A stretch of DNA of 64,000 bases, from NCBI GenBank assembly GCA_028023455.1, contig JAQFVV010000017.1:3269501-3333500 (forward strand). Reading direction: 5' to 3'. The position numbers were made by a program, and so were the translations under genes. A model generated the notes under the pieces. It did not search any database, was not told the DNA's origin, and saw nothing but the letters and a program-made list of their open reading frames with translations. Shown one piece after another: positions 21,596-34,125 of this stretch. The stretch is from Epiperipatus broadwayi (Eukaryota > Onychophora > Udeonychophora > Euonychophora > Peripatidae). How positions within the stretch are numbered: the first letter of the stretch is position 1; every line of letters begins with the position of its first letter.

Positions 21596-22489
21596 CACAC
21601 TGTTTATTACATATAATTGTTGCAGTTTATAAAGTTGTTATATAAGTATATCTAAACATAGTTAAGATAATGAATTAATTATTCATGGCTTGAGGAGCAG
21701 AACCGTATCTGAAAATTTTTCAGCAAAGTAGAGATTTTTCCAGATAGACCATTCCATAATCAACCAAACTAAACATCTTAATAATTGATCAATAAATGGG
21801 TAAAAGATAATCATAGTTGGGAAATAACGTGAAAATTAAATATTCTTAATATCTTACAGTTTGGTCTGCTGAATTATTTATTCTTTAGAGGTGGAGAATC
21901 TTTTCTTCTACTGACAACGATTTTAAGACCTGCTTTATGGATGGTATAGCATTCTTCAAATGACTCAAAATAATATATGTTTATCTATATATTTGCTTTT
22001 TCTAGACACTTTTTGGAAATTAAGTTTACATTTTTCCATCTTTTTCAAAAATTTTATTATATTGTTAATCTTTTCCCTTGGTCCCCTTTAGGACAATAGC
22101 CTCTTTATCTTCTCCAAAGTATCTAGAAAAATTGATATAGACATTGCCGTTTTTTTTACATATCCTGAATTTTTCAATCGCTTTCACAAAAATGTATAAT
22201 TTGTATCAATATAAATAGCAATATTATTTTGCGTAGTTAACTTACATGCATGTCAGGCATAAATGTTATAATTGTAAAAACAATCCATAAATAGGCTATT
22301 GCAAATAAAAGCCTCGTCGGTATTCTTTGTAAAGGGATGTTGAGTAAAAAGGCAGTTAAATGCCATTTAATGGAATTTTATGTTTTATAATTATTGTTTT
22401 ATTTCTGGCTAAAAGACCCAGTGACTGATGAATAGTTGGATAACTATCTTTAAAAAAAAAAGCTATTTGAAATAGTCAAACTTATACAA

Positions 22490-22570
22490 GTTTTTACTTG
22501 AATTTGAACCCATTACCATAGATGGAGAATTCAGTGACCATTACACTATTAGACTCTTTATACATTGAAT
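22490..22570 (-). repeat. tRNA-like repeat fragment
   Basis: The minus strand reads TAATAGTGTAATGGTCACTG (A-box-like), then GGTAATGGGTTCAAATTC (B box) at tRNA-like spacing. A relic tRNA-derived SINE or tRNA pseudogene. Confidence 0.45.
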
Positions 22571-23763
22571 ACTTTTATATAAGATTAGACTGTTTTTTGC
22601 TTCAAAAAAGAACATGTATAAAAAAATAATCCCAGATGGTCTTTGAAGTTTTAGCATCAGAGACACCATTTATGTGACTAAACTGAGGTTTTATTGTTAT
22701 GAATTCAATAAATACTTTGATCTTACTTAATAACTGGACAAATATTGCACAGATCTTTTTTTTTCTTTTCTTTTATGGAGAAATTCATAGGCCATGGAAT
22801 TTTTGCTTTATGGTACTTAATTGTTTTAAAAACTTTAATAACTTGCATCAGAATTTATAACTATTTTTGAATGACTTCATAAGAATTCAAAAAGAGGGCA
22901 GCACTGATTAAAAGATTACATTTATGAGTATAAAATATGTTATGGCTTGTGTATTGAAATACATGCTGTAAAAATGGTGAGAGTTATAGTTTTGGTAAAC
23001 TGAAATGAATTTTGGTTTTGTAAATATATTTTAAATTAATTAAATTTCATTTGTACATTTCTCATTTACAAGAAAAACTTGCCAAAATATGTTTAAATTT
23101 CTTAGCCATTTTTAAAAATTAGTTTATCATGTGAAAAATATATTTAAACTAAAATCCTAAAAGTTTAATAAATTCAATAGTATAGCTGATTATAAAAATT
23201 TATATTTTTTGTGATACTGCTGTTAATAACTCAATTATTATTTGGTTTAAGTAATACATAAATATATTAACTACAGGAACACTCTGATGTGAACAAATCC
23301 ACAAGTATAGTTAGTTCTCTATGAAAATAAAAACAAATTGGTTTATTGTTATATAGTATTCTCTATAAAAATTAAATTGAAAAAAAGAACAATCTATGAT
23401 TAATGATTATTTGCAAAATTATATTCAAATTTTTATTCACTTATTGACTTTTGCCGTTTTATTTCATTATTAAGATGACAATATAGTTTAAGACATTAAT
23501 TTTCTAAATCAATATATGTATGTGATTATTAATATCTAGGAGAATTATACAATGTTTGAAAAAAAGAATGTGCTATTTTCATATTCTCTATGCCTAAAAA
23601 CCTATTATTGAAAAGTATTCTTATCTTGAAGAATATTTGTACAGTATTTGCTTATAACTGTAGGTCCGATAAAAGATATTTTATATATATACACACATAC
23701 ATATATTAAGGGGACAATGGCAAATTATCACCAATGATCAAAAGTTATCACTTGGTCGTAGTA

Positions 23764-24110
23764 TTAAACCACTAAACATCACACGATCACCATTTTTTAT
23801 GCTTGCTCATAACTTATTAAAATAGGAAAAACTCTCCATACAGTAGTGCCACTCAGTGCAAACCAGAGTATTCAATGGATGCTAGAAGGCTTGTGCATAA
23901 AATCCTTATCTAGTGCTTAATCATCCAATATCCCCATACTAATTTCTAGCTTGTGGCTTTGCACCTCACTGATAAAAGCCACAAGTTAGAAGATAGTCTG
24001 GGGATGTTGGATGAGTAGGCACTAGATAAGGATTTTATGCACAAGCCTTCTGGAATCCATTGATTACTCAGGCTTGCACTGAGTGGCACTATTGTATGGA
24101 GTGTTTTGCC
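23764..24110. mobile_element. Second long foldback of family 'GGCAAAACTCTCCATAC'
   Basis: The palindrome 23824-24110 matches the arms at 21191-21543 (ACTCTCCATACAGTAGTGCC, GGCTTGTGCATAAAATCC, CATCCAATATCCCCA). On its left lies TAAACCACTAAACATCACAC, the outer sequence that the first copy carries on its right. The inner stem is shorter than in the first copy. Confidence 0.78.
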
Positions 24111-24394
24111 TCTTTTTGGTCATAGTACCCTGTTACCCCATTATTCTAACTTACTTTTAAACAAAAACATGCTTTTAGTATGCATTTTATTCCACTAAAT
24201 ATCATCAACTAACCAAAACCAACTAAATGAATTAAAAAAAACAACAACTCAAAGCTCTAAAAACATCTAATTGTTATAGGACTAAAAAAGCAAATAGTCA
24301 TGAAACTCCGAAACGAGTCATAAAATTTGCTTTTCAATGATATTTAAATACAAGTATATTGTGTGTTCTGAACTTAAATGTAATTAAAAGAGAC

Positions 24395-24575
24395 TTGAAT
24401 TCAGACTTTCAAGCTCCCCACAGTTATGCACTTCCAACTTATATAACTGACACACATGACTACATAAATGTAAAAAATGTGGCCAATAGATATATTTAAA
24501 ATGCTCAAATTCCTTGTTGATGCCAATATTGTTGTCATACCCATGTTGAAGTCACTCTGACACATCATATATAAG
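24395..24575 (-). repeat. Antisense partial copy of foldback family 'GATCTGGACCAA'
   Basis: Contains GAATTCAGACTTTCAAGC, CACATGACTACATAAATG and CATGTTGAAGTCACTCTGAC, the complement of segments in 18905-19275. It lies just upstream of the complete palindrome of the same family. Confidence 0.5.
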
Positions 24576-24674
24576 ACCTTAGCATGTCCATTTAAAAGTA
24601 TAGAAGAGGGATGGGAAGAATTCAGGCTGAATATGTAATAATTAAACTACAAGTATAATGTATATACTGAACTT

Positions 24675-25245
24675 TTAGATATAATTATAATGGATTTGAA
24701 TAGACTTCAACCTCCCTTCAGCTATCCACTCCATCTTATATAATCAATACACATGACCACAAACATATGAAAAAGATAAATGATCTCCAATATACATATT
24801 TCACGCTGAACCAGCCCTCATTAATGGATCCAGATCACAATCTTCCACACACATATACATAATCAGTGCTCGGTGTATATTAAGATAGCAAATCTTCAAA
24901 CTTTAATGGACAGGTTTCGATTTTCTCCACCCTCCAACTCTTCAGCCAGCATTCAATCAACAGATTTTCAGTGATATGAATGGCTGAAGAGTTGGAGGGT
25001 GGAGAAGATTGAAGCCTGTACATTAAGGTTTGAAGAGCTGCTATCTGAATATAAACTGAGCACTAATTATATTTATGTGTGTGGGAGATGATGATCTGGA
25101 CCAAATGATGAGTGCTGGTTTAGCATGAAATATTTATATTGGAGATCATCATCTTTTTCACATGTTTGTAGTCATGTGTATCAGTTATATAAAATGGAGC
25201 AGATACTTTGAAAATCTGAGTTTAAATCTCCTCTAATTACATTTA
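24675..25245. mobile_element. Large foldback element of about 570 bp (complete)
   Basis: Left arm (about 24680-24950) and right arm (about 24985-25240) are inverted copies. Paired blocks include CCACCCTCCAACTCTTCAGC/GCTGAAGAGTTGGAGGGTGG, GATGATCTCCAATAT-type sequence and CATGACCACAAACATATG-type sequence. The outer ends carry a TTCAAATCC-like T-arm motif also present in solitary arms at 5.9 and 29.8 kb. No open frame. Confidence 0.8.
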
Positions 25246-28200
25246 TCAATGACATAGATTAATATAAACCTGAGTGGGCTAAAATTTAACTTGGTAAATA
25301 TCTTAAATCATTGAACCTTAATATTTAAATATATATTTTTATTTTCATAAGAGTTTAATAATTTTTTCCAGGGATACAAGATGAGCAATACATTTTATTA
25401 TATATGTATATTTCTTTTATATACTTTATATATACAATAAAGTTTAAAATAAACAATGCTAAATAATATATATTAATTGTAATAATAACTTGCAAACTTC
25501 TAAGCACTGCTCATGTTACTGCAAAGTCACTTAGTATCAATTACGTAGATAAGAATTCAAAATTAGTCCACTTTCACTCATCTTCCAACCTCTTATGTGA
25601 ATAGTAGGTTAGACAATGATGCATATAAGGATGAATTTTAATTCATCAATAATGATTATGCATTCTCATTTAAATTACTTTAAAATCTAATTTACAAGAT
25701 GGAGAAAATTTCTATTCATTTTAATAATCATATAACAATCAACAAACTACCACATATGCATATTAATGTCTAGAAAATTGCGATGTAGTAAATTAAGATT
25801 TCACAATGTAATATCGTAAATTAAAGTCAGTGAGTAATAAATTAATATATTTATATATTCATGCTTTCAAGCTAAGATGCTTAAGACTGGCTTATATATA
25901 TAAAAAGTTAAGTTAAGAGAAGAGTGGTATCATCCTTTTCTTGTCAAAATCTTTGTCATGTGTCTAGGCCAGATCGCTCTTCAAGACCGCTGTTTAACAC
26001 CTGATTGGCTGTCTGAGAAACAACATTAAGCACATCTGAAAGACTGGCAACTTTCAATTTATTATTAAACAGAACTAATAATATATAATGTTAATTGGAG
26101 CATGAACCTAATGACTTTTAAATCCTGGTCAGATTAATGCAGTGCCCTCTAGTATTAAAGCTATCTACATAACAAATGAAAAATAAATCCACTTTTATTC
26201 ACTTAATTTATCTTACATAATTAATTGTTTATAGGATTATTAAAATGAATTTAAAAAATAGGTTTTTTCTTGTAAGCAATGCTATGTGAACATCTCAGCT
26301 GAATTGATATTCACCCTAATATTTGTCAATATCTAACTTGCTATTCATGTAAGAACTTGGAAAATGAGTAAAAGTGGATTCACTTTGTTTTATTACATAA
26401 ATAAAAATAACTTAGAAGTTGAGAGATTATAATACCAAATTTGCATATACATTAAATGAAAAAAATTTCAAAAATTAAAAATAGAAATAAAATATCAGGT
26501 AATTTATTAAAATATATATAAATGAATATTTCAACGAGGTTATACTAGTCATCAACTAATTAACAAATATAAAATTGTAGAGGCACTGTAAACACTGATT
26601 TATAACAATAATTAACGTTCTATTAATAGAAAATAGAATAATGACAAATTATTTTAGATTAATGACTGTAGAGGCGCTGTAAACACTGATTTATAACAAT
26701 AATGAATGTTCTATTAATAGAAAATAGAATAATGAGATATTATTTTTGATTAATGACTTTTTAAAAAAGAATTTCCAAATAGAAAGTAATTTGCATGTAT
26801 CATTATGTTTGTTGACACATTCTGGCCTCTTAAAGTTCTCATTGGCTTCTTTGATCTCACATTGTTGGAGCGTCACATCTGGATAGTATATATATATGCA
26901 GAGAGAGAAAGAGAAAGGCAAACTATTATTAACTCAGTATTCAATTATGTGATTAAGCAGATTATCCTTGAAGTTTTATCCCTCAGCTAAGAATAGTTAA
27001 TATTCATTTACTTTTTAAAATTGGATGGCTTGCTTGGTTTGATATGAGAAAGTTATTTTGCATATAGATTCAAAGCCTTAGATAATCCAAACACATATAT
27101 GTTTAAACTTATATAACGTTTTTTATACCTCTCCATATTCACTTTAATTTTCCTTGTCTTTTGTTTTAAATACCACTGCAGTATTGCAAATCATTTGAAT
27201 AATATTAGAAATTCTTTTCCTGAAATCAGTCTAGAAAATATTAAATTGATAGAAAATAATTAAAAATATTTAAAATCAATACTTTTTAAATATTTGTGCT
27301 TCTGTTCAAATCAAACTGAGATTTTGGGTCAGGAATTATTAGCTCAGTGTTAATAATAATTAACACTGATTATGAGATATACTCAATTTGTTTTTTTATG
27401 TAACAAAATCTTACAGTAAAAAGTATTTTGGTTTAGATAATTCTGCATAAACTAATGATGGTACTTGTGTTATATCAAGCTCAGCATTTTTTTTTAAATA
27501 TACAGGTTCAGAGGCATAAGAATTTTTTTACATTTTTATTTTACGAAATAAGTGTTAGTTGTCAAGTTTAAATAAATTAATAAATTGATTATAAATTCCA
27601 TTCAGAAATTTTATTTCAACTTTTTTTATGATGTGTAAACACCAACATGCTCTCAACATTGTCCATGTTCACAAGAATTTTGATAAAATGATGAAAGTTG
27701 GAGATCCCATAACAGTAAAGCAATTATAAAGGTATAGGATCCTACCCTCCTGAAAAGCATGCAATTTAACACTATTATTATTTTTTATATATTAATAAGT
27801 TAATTTAATAAAATAAAAAGAATTGGAAATATAATTAATTTTTACAGAAATTTTTCTTTTTTAAAAATTTAAAAAAAAAGTAAATATTCAGTACAACCAT
27901 TACTTGTCAGCCATTTTATAGTTGGCCCTGAAGCTGTATAAAAAACTGTCTGCTAACCTTGGTAGATAGGCTAATGCACAAATATCTTAATAACTGTAAA
28001 ATATTGTAAAGAAAGAACAAAACATTAATTGTAGATCACAATAGATAAAAGATGAATGAGTGAATATGCCAAGGTAATTAATTTTATTACCATAAAAAAT
28101 TTATTAACATTACAATGAAGATTCAAAATTAAATGCTTTAACTATGTATATTCTATCCCCATTTTAAAAATTAGATCAGTGCCCTACAAGCACAATACTT

Positions 28201-29030
28201 AATATATATTTATATGTTTTATAACTGCGACTGATTTATTATAAAGTATCTTCTAGATAATTAGTAATGGGATTGGTGTTTTGCATTGCTTTTATCCTAA
28301 TTCTTGAAAATAATTACTGCATTATCTATTTACTGCTATACTGAAATATATAGTGTATGTTTTCAACTATTTTGTAGTACTGTCTACCTATTCTTGAAAG
28401 CTGTTATTGTAGTATCTATCTAAACAACACACACCCAAACCTTTACATATGTCTAGGTTTTATATGATCCTCACTATAGCAATTATGGTTACTTTGTATC
28501 CACTATTTCAATTAACAATTGTAAAAAATAATAATTACTATTTCAAATTGCTGCCATGTTGTACAACTACTGACATAAGACAGTACCACCAAGGCAATTT
28601 ATTCTCCTGCCCCCAAAAATAATGTCCAAGATTTATTCATCATATAATTTTCTAGGATGTTATGCAATAATAAATTGCATTTGTAATAAATAAAAAAGAT
28701 GACTTACATAATCTTCATTCTTTACTTTTGTCCTGCTGTTTTGAAAATAAACCTTCTGACTCATTTGTGGGCAAAGATGGTATTCATTATCAATGTCAAT
28801 AAGCACAAAAGAAAATAAAAATTTTATTCAGCCGCTATTAAAAATAAATTTGTTATACGCAAAATTTGAGTGCTTTAACATTTGAAATAGTGCTTACATT
28901 GCACCATGTATTGTCTTTATTTTTCACATTTTTTATATTTTTATAATAAACAAAGTCTTATTTTTACTTTTATCTTAAGAAATGTATTGTTTTCTAATTA
29001 TTGTTCAAAGGTTACAATGAATATACTAAA
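25246..29030. other. A+T-rich non-coding sequence
   Basis: Apart from the 91-bp tandem duplication I recognise no gene. A G+C-richer patch at 25960-26060 (GCCAGATCGCTCTTCAAGAC, CTGATTGGCTGTC) stands out but is unidentified. Confidence 0.55.
26576..26757. repeat. Tandem duplication, 2 x 91 bp
   Basis: TGTAGAGGCACTGTAAACAC starts at 26576 and its copy TGTAGAGGCGCTGTAAACAC at 26667. Each unit ends GATTAATGAC. The units differ at only a few positions, so the duplication is recent relative to its surroundings. Confidence 0.92.
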
Positions 29031-29414
29031 TAGAGAATACATAAGTGGGGCCAATGTCTATAAGACCCTAAGGATAGGTTGATTTTGGTTGTTGCTGAGT
29101 TCATTCTGTGTATATCTTGTACCTAGACCACAGTTTGTCTTAACACAGTGTTGGTGAGTTTGTTCTATGCAGAGCTGCTAGGGTGGTTATGGGACATGAA
29201 ACAAGTTCCATGTGTCCTCGTATCTTCTTTTGATGGATAGCATTTGGTCTTTATTCTTCATTTTTAAAATTTTTTGAGTAAAGAAGGTGTTTTTATCTAG
29301 GTTGGGCAAGGTGAAGATCTTCATACATCTGACTGACCATAGAGCATATGTTAGATATGTGGACAGTCTGATCACTGCAATTGGTTGGTGTTTTAGGCAA
29401 TTTTTTAAGGACAT
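29030..29414 (-). other. Unidentified, less A+T-rich stretch with a 75-residue frame
   Basis: The minus-strand frame 29414-29187 (LKHQPIAVIRLSTYL, LWSVRCMKIFTLPNL, IKRRYEDTWNLFHVP) has a more even residue mix than the surrounding noise frames. Similar-looking coding traces continue beyond its stop (QLCIEQTHQH). It may be a remnant of a mobile-element protein. I recognise no family, and it is not called as a gene. Confidence 0.25.
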
Positions 29415-29508
29415 GATTTAGTAGTCTATTTTGGTATTTTTATATTTTACTTTCCAATTTTTACAGATTTTATTAAAAAGAACATGGTCAATAAATAAAA
29501 TTAATCTA

Positions 29509-29554
29509 CTACTAGTACTACTACTACTACTATTACTACTACTACTACTACTAC

Positions 29555-29585
<31 letters not shown>

Positions 29586-29626
29586 AATATTACTACTAAT
29601 AATAATACTACTAATAATAATAAAGA
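29509..29626. repeat. Trinucleotide microsatellite (CTA)n/(TAA)n
   Basis: About 115 bp of interrupted CTA and then TAA units. The two open frames here (Leu/Ile-rich on the plus strand, Ser/Ile-rich on the minus strand) are translations of this microsatellite, not genes. Confidence 0.95.
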
Positions 29627-29814
29627 GTAAGAAACAGAAATTAATGGTCAAATACAGGTTTTATTTTGAGCTGCAGGTTATAAAAATATTTTTGAACTAA
29701 TAAATAATAATTCTTCCAAAAATTAACACTTTACATTGATATATTTAAAAAGTATAACTTCAAATAACAAAAACTCTTTAAAATACTAAATGGCATTGAT
29801 TATTAAAGATAGCT

Positions 29815-29862
29815 TGAAAATCTGGGTTCAAATCCCCTCTAATTACACCTAGATTAAAAGTA
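29815..29862 (+). repeat. Solitary end of foldback family (tRNA T-arm-like)
   Basis: AGCTTGAAAATCTGGGTTCA followed by AATCCCCTCTAATTAC matches the outer right end of the element at 24675-25245. No other part of the element is recognisable here. Confidence 0.5.
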
Positions 29863-30409
29863 TATATAATATACATATATTTGAAATATTAAAATTGAAT
29901 ATATAACCATAAATATTCAACAAACTATTGCAATAAATGTTTTTGACAGATGTTTCCATTTCATTTTAAACCTTATGAAATCTGATATTTTCTTTTGTTC
30001 CACCTGGTGAGAGTTTTTAAAAATGCTCTCAACTTTATAAAATCTTTATTTTACACTAAAAGTTGGATTAAATGAATAATATACTAAAAAAATCACATTC
30101 GACCTTTTTAAATATTTAAAATCTGACTTGTACATCATAACAATGTATTATGAATTTTTTAAGTTTTTTTTAATGTGAAGAAAAGTATTTATGATAAATT
30201 TACCAAATTCTGCTTTAAAATCTAATATTTGCTTTATAATAAGTACAGTATTTAATACTGTGTCAATTCTTACAGATATTGATCTAACGGTTGCTATGTT
30301 TTTTTACTTTATATTATGGCCAAGTTTATTTAATTTCTGTTTCTAAAAATAAAAGATAAATACATAAATTGAAATCATATATGAGTATTTCTTTGTTTTA
30401 AATAATTAT

Positions 30410-30492
30410 CAGTCAATCTCATTGCATTCACTAAAATGACATCTGATTGGCTGTCGGATTGGTATTTTAGCGAGTGCAGTGAGATTCAGCAG
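30410..30492. repeat. Small inverted repeat
   Basis: AATCTCATTGCATTCACTAA and its inverted partner TAGCGAGTGCAGTGAGATT flank ATCTGATTGGCTGTCGGATTGG. Compact foldback of about 80 bp; CTGATTGGCTGTC also occurs at 26003. Type unknown. Confidence 0.5.
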
Positions 30493-32565
30493 TGTCTCGG
30501 TTTATTTCAATTTTCAACTATCTGTGCTTCGCAAATTAAAATATTATTATCAGTCAATGAAAAATAATCAAAAATATTTTATAAACTATCAAAAAAATTC
30601 TATTTGTTTTACTCCAAAAACTCTGCATAAAAAGTAGACCAGGAGGAGGTAAACTTTGCATTTCATTGTTGTAAACAATAAACGAATGCCTTAGATCTAA
30701 ACCAATTGTCTGTAACACTGATCTCTTCAGGTCTTTTTTGAAATTAGAAGATCAATAAATGCGGTCTCATGGAAACTACTTTTTCTAAAAAAAACCCTAC
30801 TCTAATATCACTTATGATAACATTAAAATAGTAATAAAAGTGGCAAACTGTTTTCTAATGAATCTGAAGTTATCAAGTTAATGTGCTTTTATTTAACTTA
30901 TTCTTTTAGTTATTTTAGGATGCCATAGCTTTTTCTGGTGTGTGTGTGGATGGGGATGTTTATGATGGTATAATGCCTTATTAAAAGTCACAACTGCAGC
31001 ATTTTCCCACCACAAACAGCCCCTTCCCCACTGAAGAAAGGTATGGTATTCTGTCATTGCAGCAGGTCCAATGCATAAGCACCATATTCAGCTATATATA
31101 AACTCTTCAGCTTTCATAATATTCTTGGTATTATATGACCAAAAGTGTAGGCATTCAAGTGCCCTTAATTTTCATTTTTGTAAGACTATTGTCAAAGCAT
31201 AAATATTTTTTTACCTTTTTAGTGCATATCTATGAATAAAAGCTTTTAAAAAATTTTAATGTTAATAAAATATTTGCTTCTCAGAAGTAACTAAAATTTA
31301 AAGAACAATCTTTTTATGTGACATACTTACTTAAAAATAAATACTTTAATAATTTTACAAAAAAAAAAATAAAGAAATAATTAGATTGCATTTTCCCCCA
31401 CAATTGTAGCAAAAGATAATGCAATGTATCTCATTATATTCTTTTATCTCTGCACATTATAATTCAATTGTCTTACTTTGCAATAGTTTTAAACACTATT
31501 GTTTTTTTAATCCCCAGTAGCTTCTACTATCTAGGTATTGTAATAGAATAGATAATTCATAAAAACGCATTTCTTAATTAAAATTTATTCTATCAACAAT
31601 TCAAAATGGATTCCTTCCATTAACAACATAAATTGATTTCAAAAAGATTATTAAAAACAAATCTGAAAATTTGTAAAGATTTAATTACTTTTGTTTATAT
31701 TTCAAGTCAAAAATGTACTAAACTAGGTCTAACAATAGTGGCATTTATTTTATTGAGTGATTAGCCATATTGCTATAACAAAACTAAATTTGAAAAATCA
31801 GAATTATTTGAAATTAATTTGTAATACCTGAATGAATGTTTAGATACCAAAAACTGATGAAATACTTAAAAGTTAAAATTTTATTTCTAAGTTTTAAAGT
31901 ATGACAAAAATTATTTTCTATGATAAAACACATGATCTTATTAACCAATTACAAATTGCAACCATGTATTACTGATTTCTCTTGATTTCCAATTTTCAAT
32001 ATCTAAATATTTTTTTTAAAAAAAGAAATATTTCTAATCAGTTATTTCTTAAATAAATATTATAGAAATATTTTGTGGAAAAAACAATAAATGTACCAAA
32101 AAAATATGAAAAATATATATTTTATTTTCAAAATTGGATCAAAGGAAGAAAATATTCAAATTAATCAGAATTGTTATAATGTGATAAAAATAAATAAAAT
32201 ATCCATTGCTATAAAAGGAGGACAATTGGAGCCTTTGAAATAGGTTTAAATTAAAATCCAGCCATCTCTTGATTTGTTTTATAACTAAAACCTGCATTTT
32301 TTTTTAGTTTATAATTTTGCCATTCAATTATCACTAAAACTAGTATAATAACATTAAAACAGTGACAGGAGGATGTTTTAAAATTAAAACAACAAAAAAT
32401 ATAATAGGAATTAGCAAAGATATCACAGTTATTGGCACATCTGAATTTAAAGGGGTAAATTTTATTTAAAAACATTTTTTATATAAATAATTGTTAGATT
32501 GTTGATTTACAAAAAAAAAATTACATGCAGTGAAATAATTCAAAGTTTTGTCAAATAATTACAAA
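30493..32565. other. A+T-rich non-coding sequence
   Basis: No gene or clear repeat. The only notable patch is 30935-31090 (TGTGTGTGTGGATGGGGATG, CACAAACAGCCCC), which is less A+T-rich and unidentified. Confidence 0.55.
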
Positions 32566-32581
32566 AAAAAACCTGAGATGT

Positions 32582-32689
32582 GTTGTCAAGTATATTGGTA
32601 GTTGAGAGGTCAGCAACAGCTGCTTTACAAGCAGTTGTCCCGGGTTAGCGAGTTCGCTTCCCGGCTGATGCTATGACACAAGAGGAAAA
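32582..32689 (+). mobile_element. Miniature tRNA-derived SINE, subfamily B with small duplication
   Basis: Flanked by imperfect duplications AACCTGAGATGT (ends 32581) and AACCAAGAGATGT (ends 32702). The anticodon arm is simple (CTGCTTTACAAGCAG). The T arm is disturbed by an extra GTTAGCGA before GTTCGCTTCCCGG, which looks like a slippage duplication of GGGTT-GCG. It ends CTATGACACAAGAGGAAAAA. Confidence 0.85.
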
Positions 32690-33271
32690 AAACCAAGAGA
32701 TGTCAGAAAATAAAAAACAACAAAATATATTTTAGAATTTTTAAATTATGTTAACTTCTTATTATTTTGTATATGCTTCATTTTAATTTAATTACTCATG
32801 ATGTAAGGAATATTAATCTTGTTTAACAATCAGATTTAAATTTAAAATGGCGACTATGGAATTATTTTTTTAGAAAAAACAAATTGTAGAAATTAAAAGG
32901 AAACATTACACTATATTTGCACACAGTAATTTTTACTTAAAAAAAAAAAAAATTAATAATATGCTCAGAAGTATGTTTGTTACTGCTATTTTCATTTTTT
33001 TTTTTTTTAATGTGATTTTTATTATGTATTTTGAATCTAGAGTAAGGAGTTAAAAGTTTTACCAAAGGAAATTGTTATAATTACTAGTAGACATATTGGG
33101 AGAACAATTAAGCTTGGGGTCAGGAATGAAGTTTAAAATTGAAAATCAGTGGGGGGGGGGGGATTCAACTATACTTTACTGAATATATATATAATGTATG
33201 CATTTACAATTGTTTTAAGTTTACTTCATTTAACTACATACAAAATATCATTATGCATTTTCTTATCGATT

Positions 33272-34125
33272 GACTTTTTATGCCACCTAGTGTGAGTTTT
33301 AGAAATCAGTAGATTCCAGATAGTTATGCTTAATAAAATTTTATCTAGTGCTGTCTTATCCAAATATCTCCAGGCTAGTTTCTAGCTTATGGTTTTCATC
33401 AGTAAGGATTATTGGATTTTTGAAACAGTACATGATCTTCTAGGCCTAATGCATCTTTCTTCTAGTAGTCATTTTGAAAAACATGTAGATCTTTTCAATC
33501 CATGCCAATTTGTTTGCATAATTATGTCAATCTAAATCCAATTCAGTTTTTACATATTAAGATAACTGCATTTTTTAAATAATCTTAGGCACCTTTATTC
33601 TTTGGCCCGAATTGACGTCAAGTCAATCAGACATGATCTACACAACATCACATAACCCTTGCTTACACATTTTTGCCATTAGCAATTTTCTTCCAATCTC
33701 ACTATATTTATGCCATCTAATATAGGCTTTAGTGATCAATAGATAACATCTGAATATTGCTTAATAAATCCCTATCCACTGCTGTACTATGCAAATATCC
33801 CCATCTAATTTCCTAATTTATGGCTTTGAGTGCCACCTAGTGAGAGCTTTAGTAATGAATAGATGCCAAATTGGAATTGCTTAATAAATCCTTACCCACT
33901 GCTATCCAATGCAAATATCCCCAGACTAATTTCTAGAGTATGGCTTTCATAGTGATTGAGGTGCAAGTGCAGTTTCAAAATCTAAACGCTGTTTACTGAT
34001 GAAAGCTATAAACCCAGAAATTAGTTTGGAGATATTCCGATAGGACTTCACTGGAAAAGGATTTTTAATCACTACCATCTGGCAAATATTGATCACTAAA
34101 ACTTACCATCAGTTGGCATAAATGA
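33272..34125. mobile_element. Composite foldback: three left arms, one right arm
   Basis: Arms starting TATGCCACCTAGTGTGAG (about 33280), TATGCCATCTAATATAGG (about 33709) and GTGCCACCTAGTGAGAGC (33830) lie in the same direction. Each is followed by GCTTAATAAA-T-CCACTGC and AAATATCCCCA-GCTAATTTC. An inverted right arm (TTAGTTTGGAGATATTCCG to TTGGCATAAATG) ends near 34125. Distantly related to the 21.2/23.8-kb family through the ATATCCCCA-ACTAGTTTC block. Confidence 0.65.

Noticed and set aside
29418-29700. Leu/Ile-rich and Ser/Ile-rich frames
   Set aside because: Translations of the CTA/TAA microsatellite.
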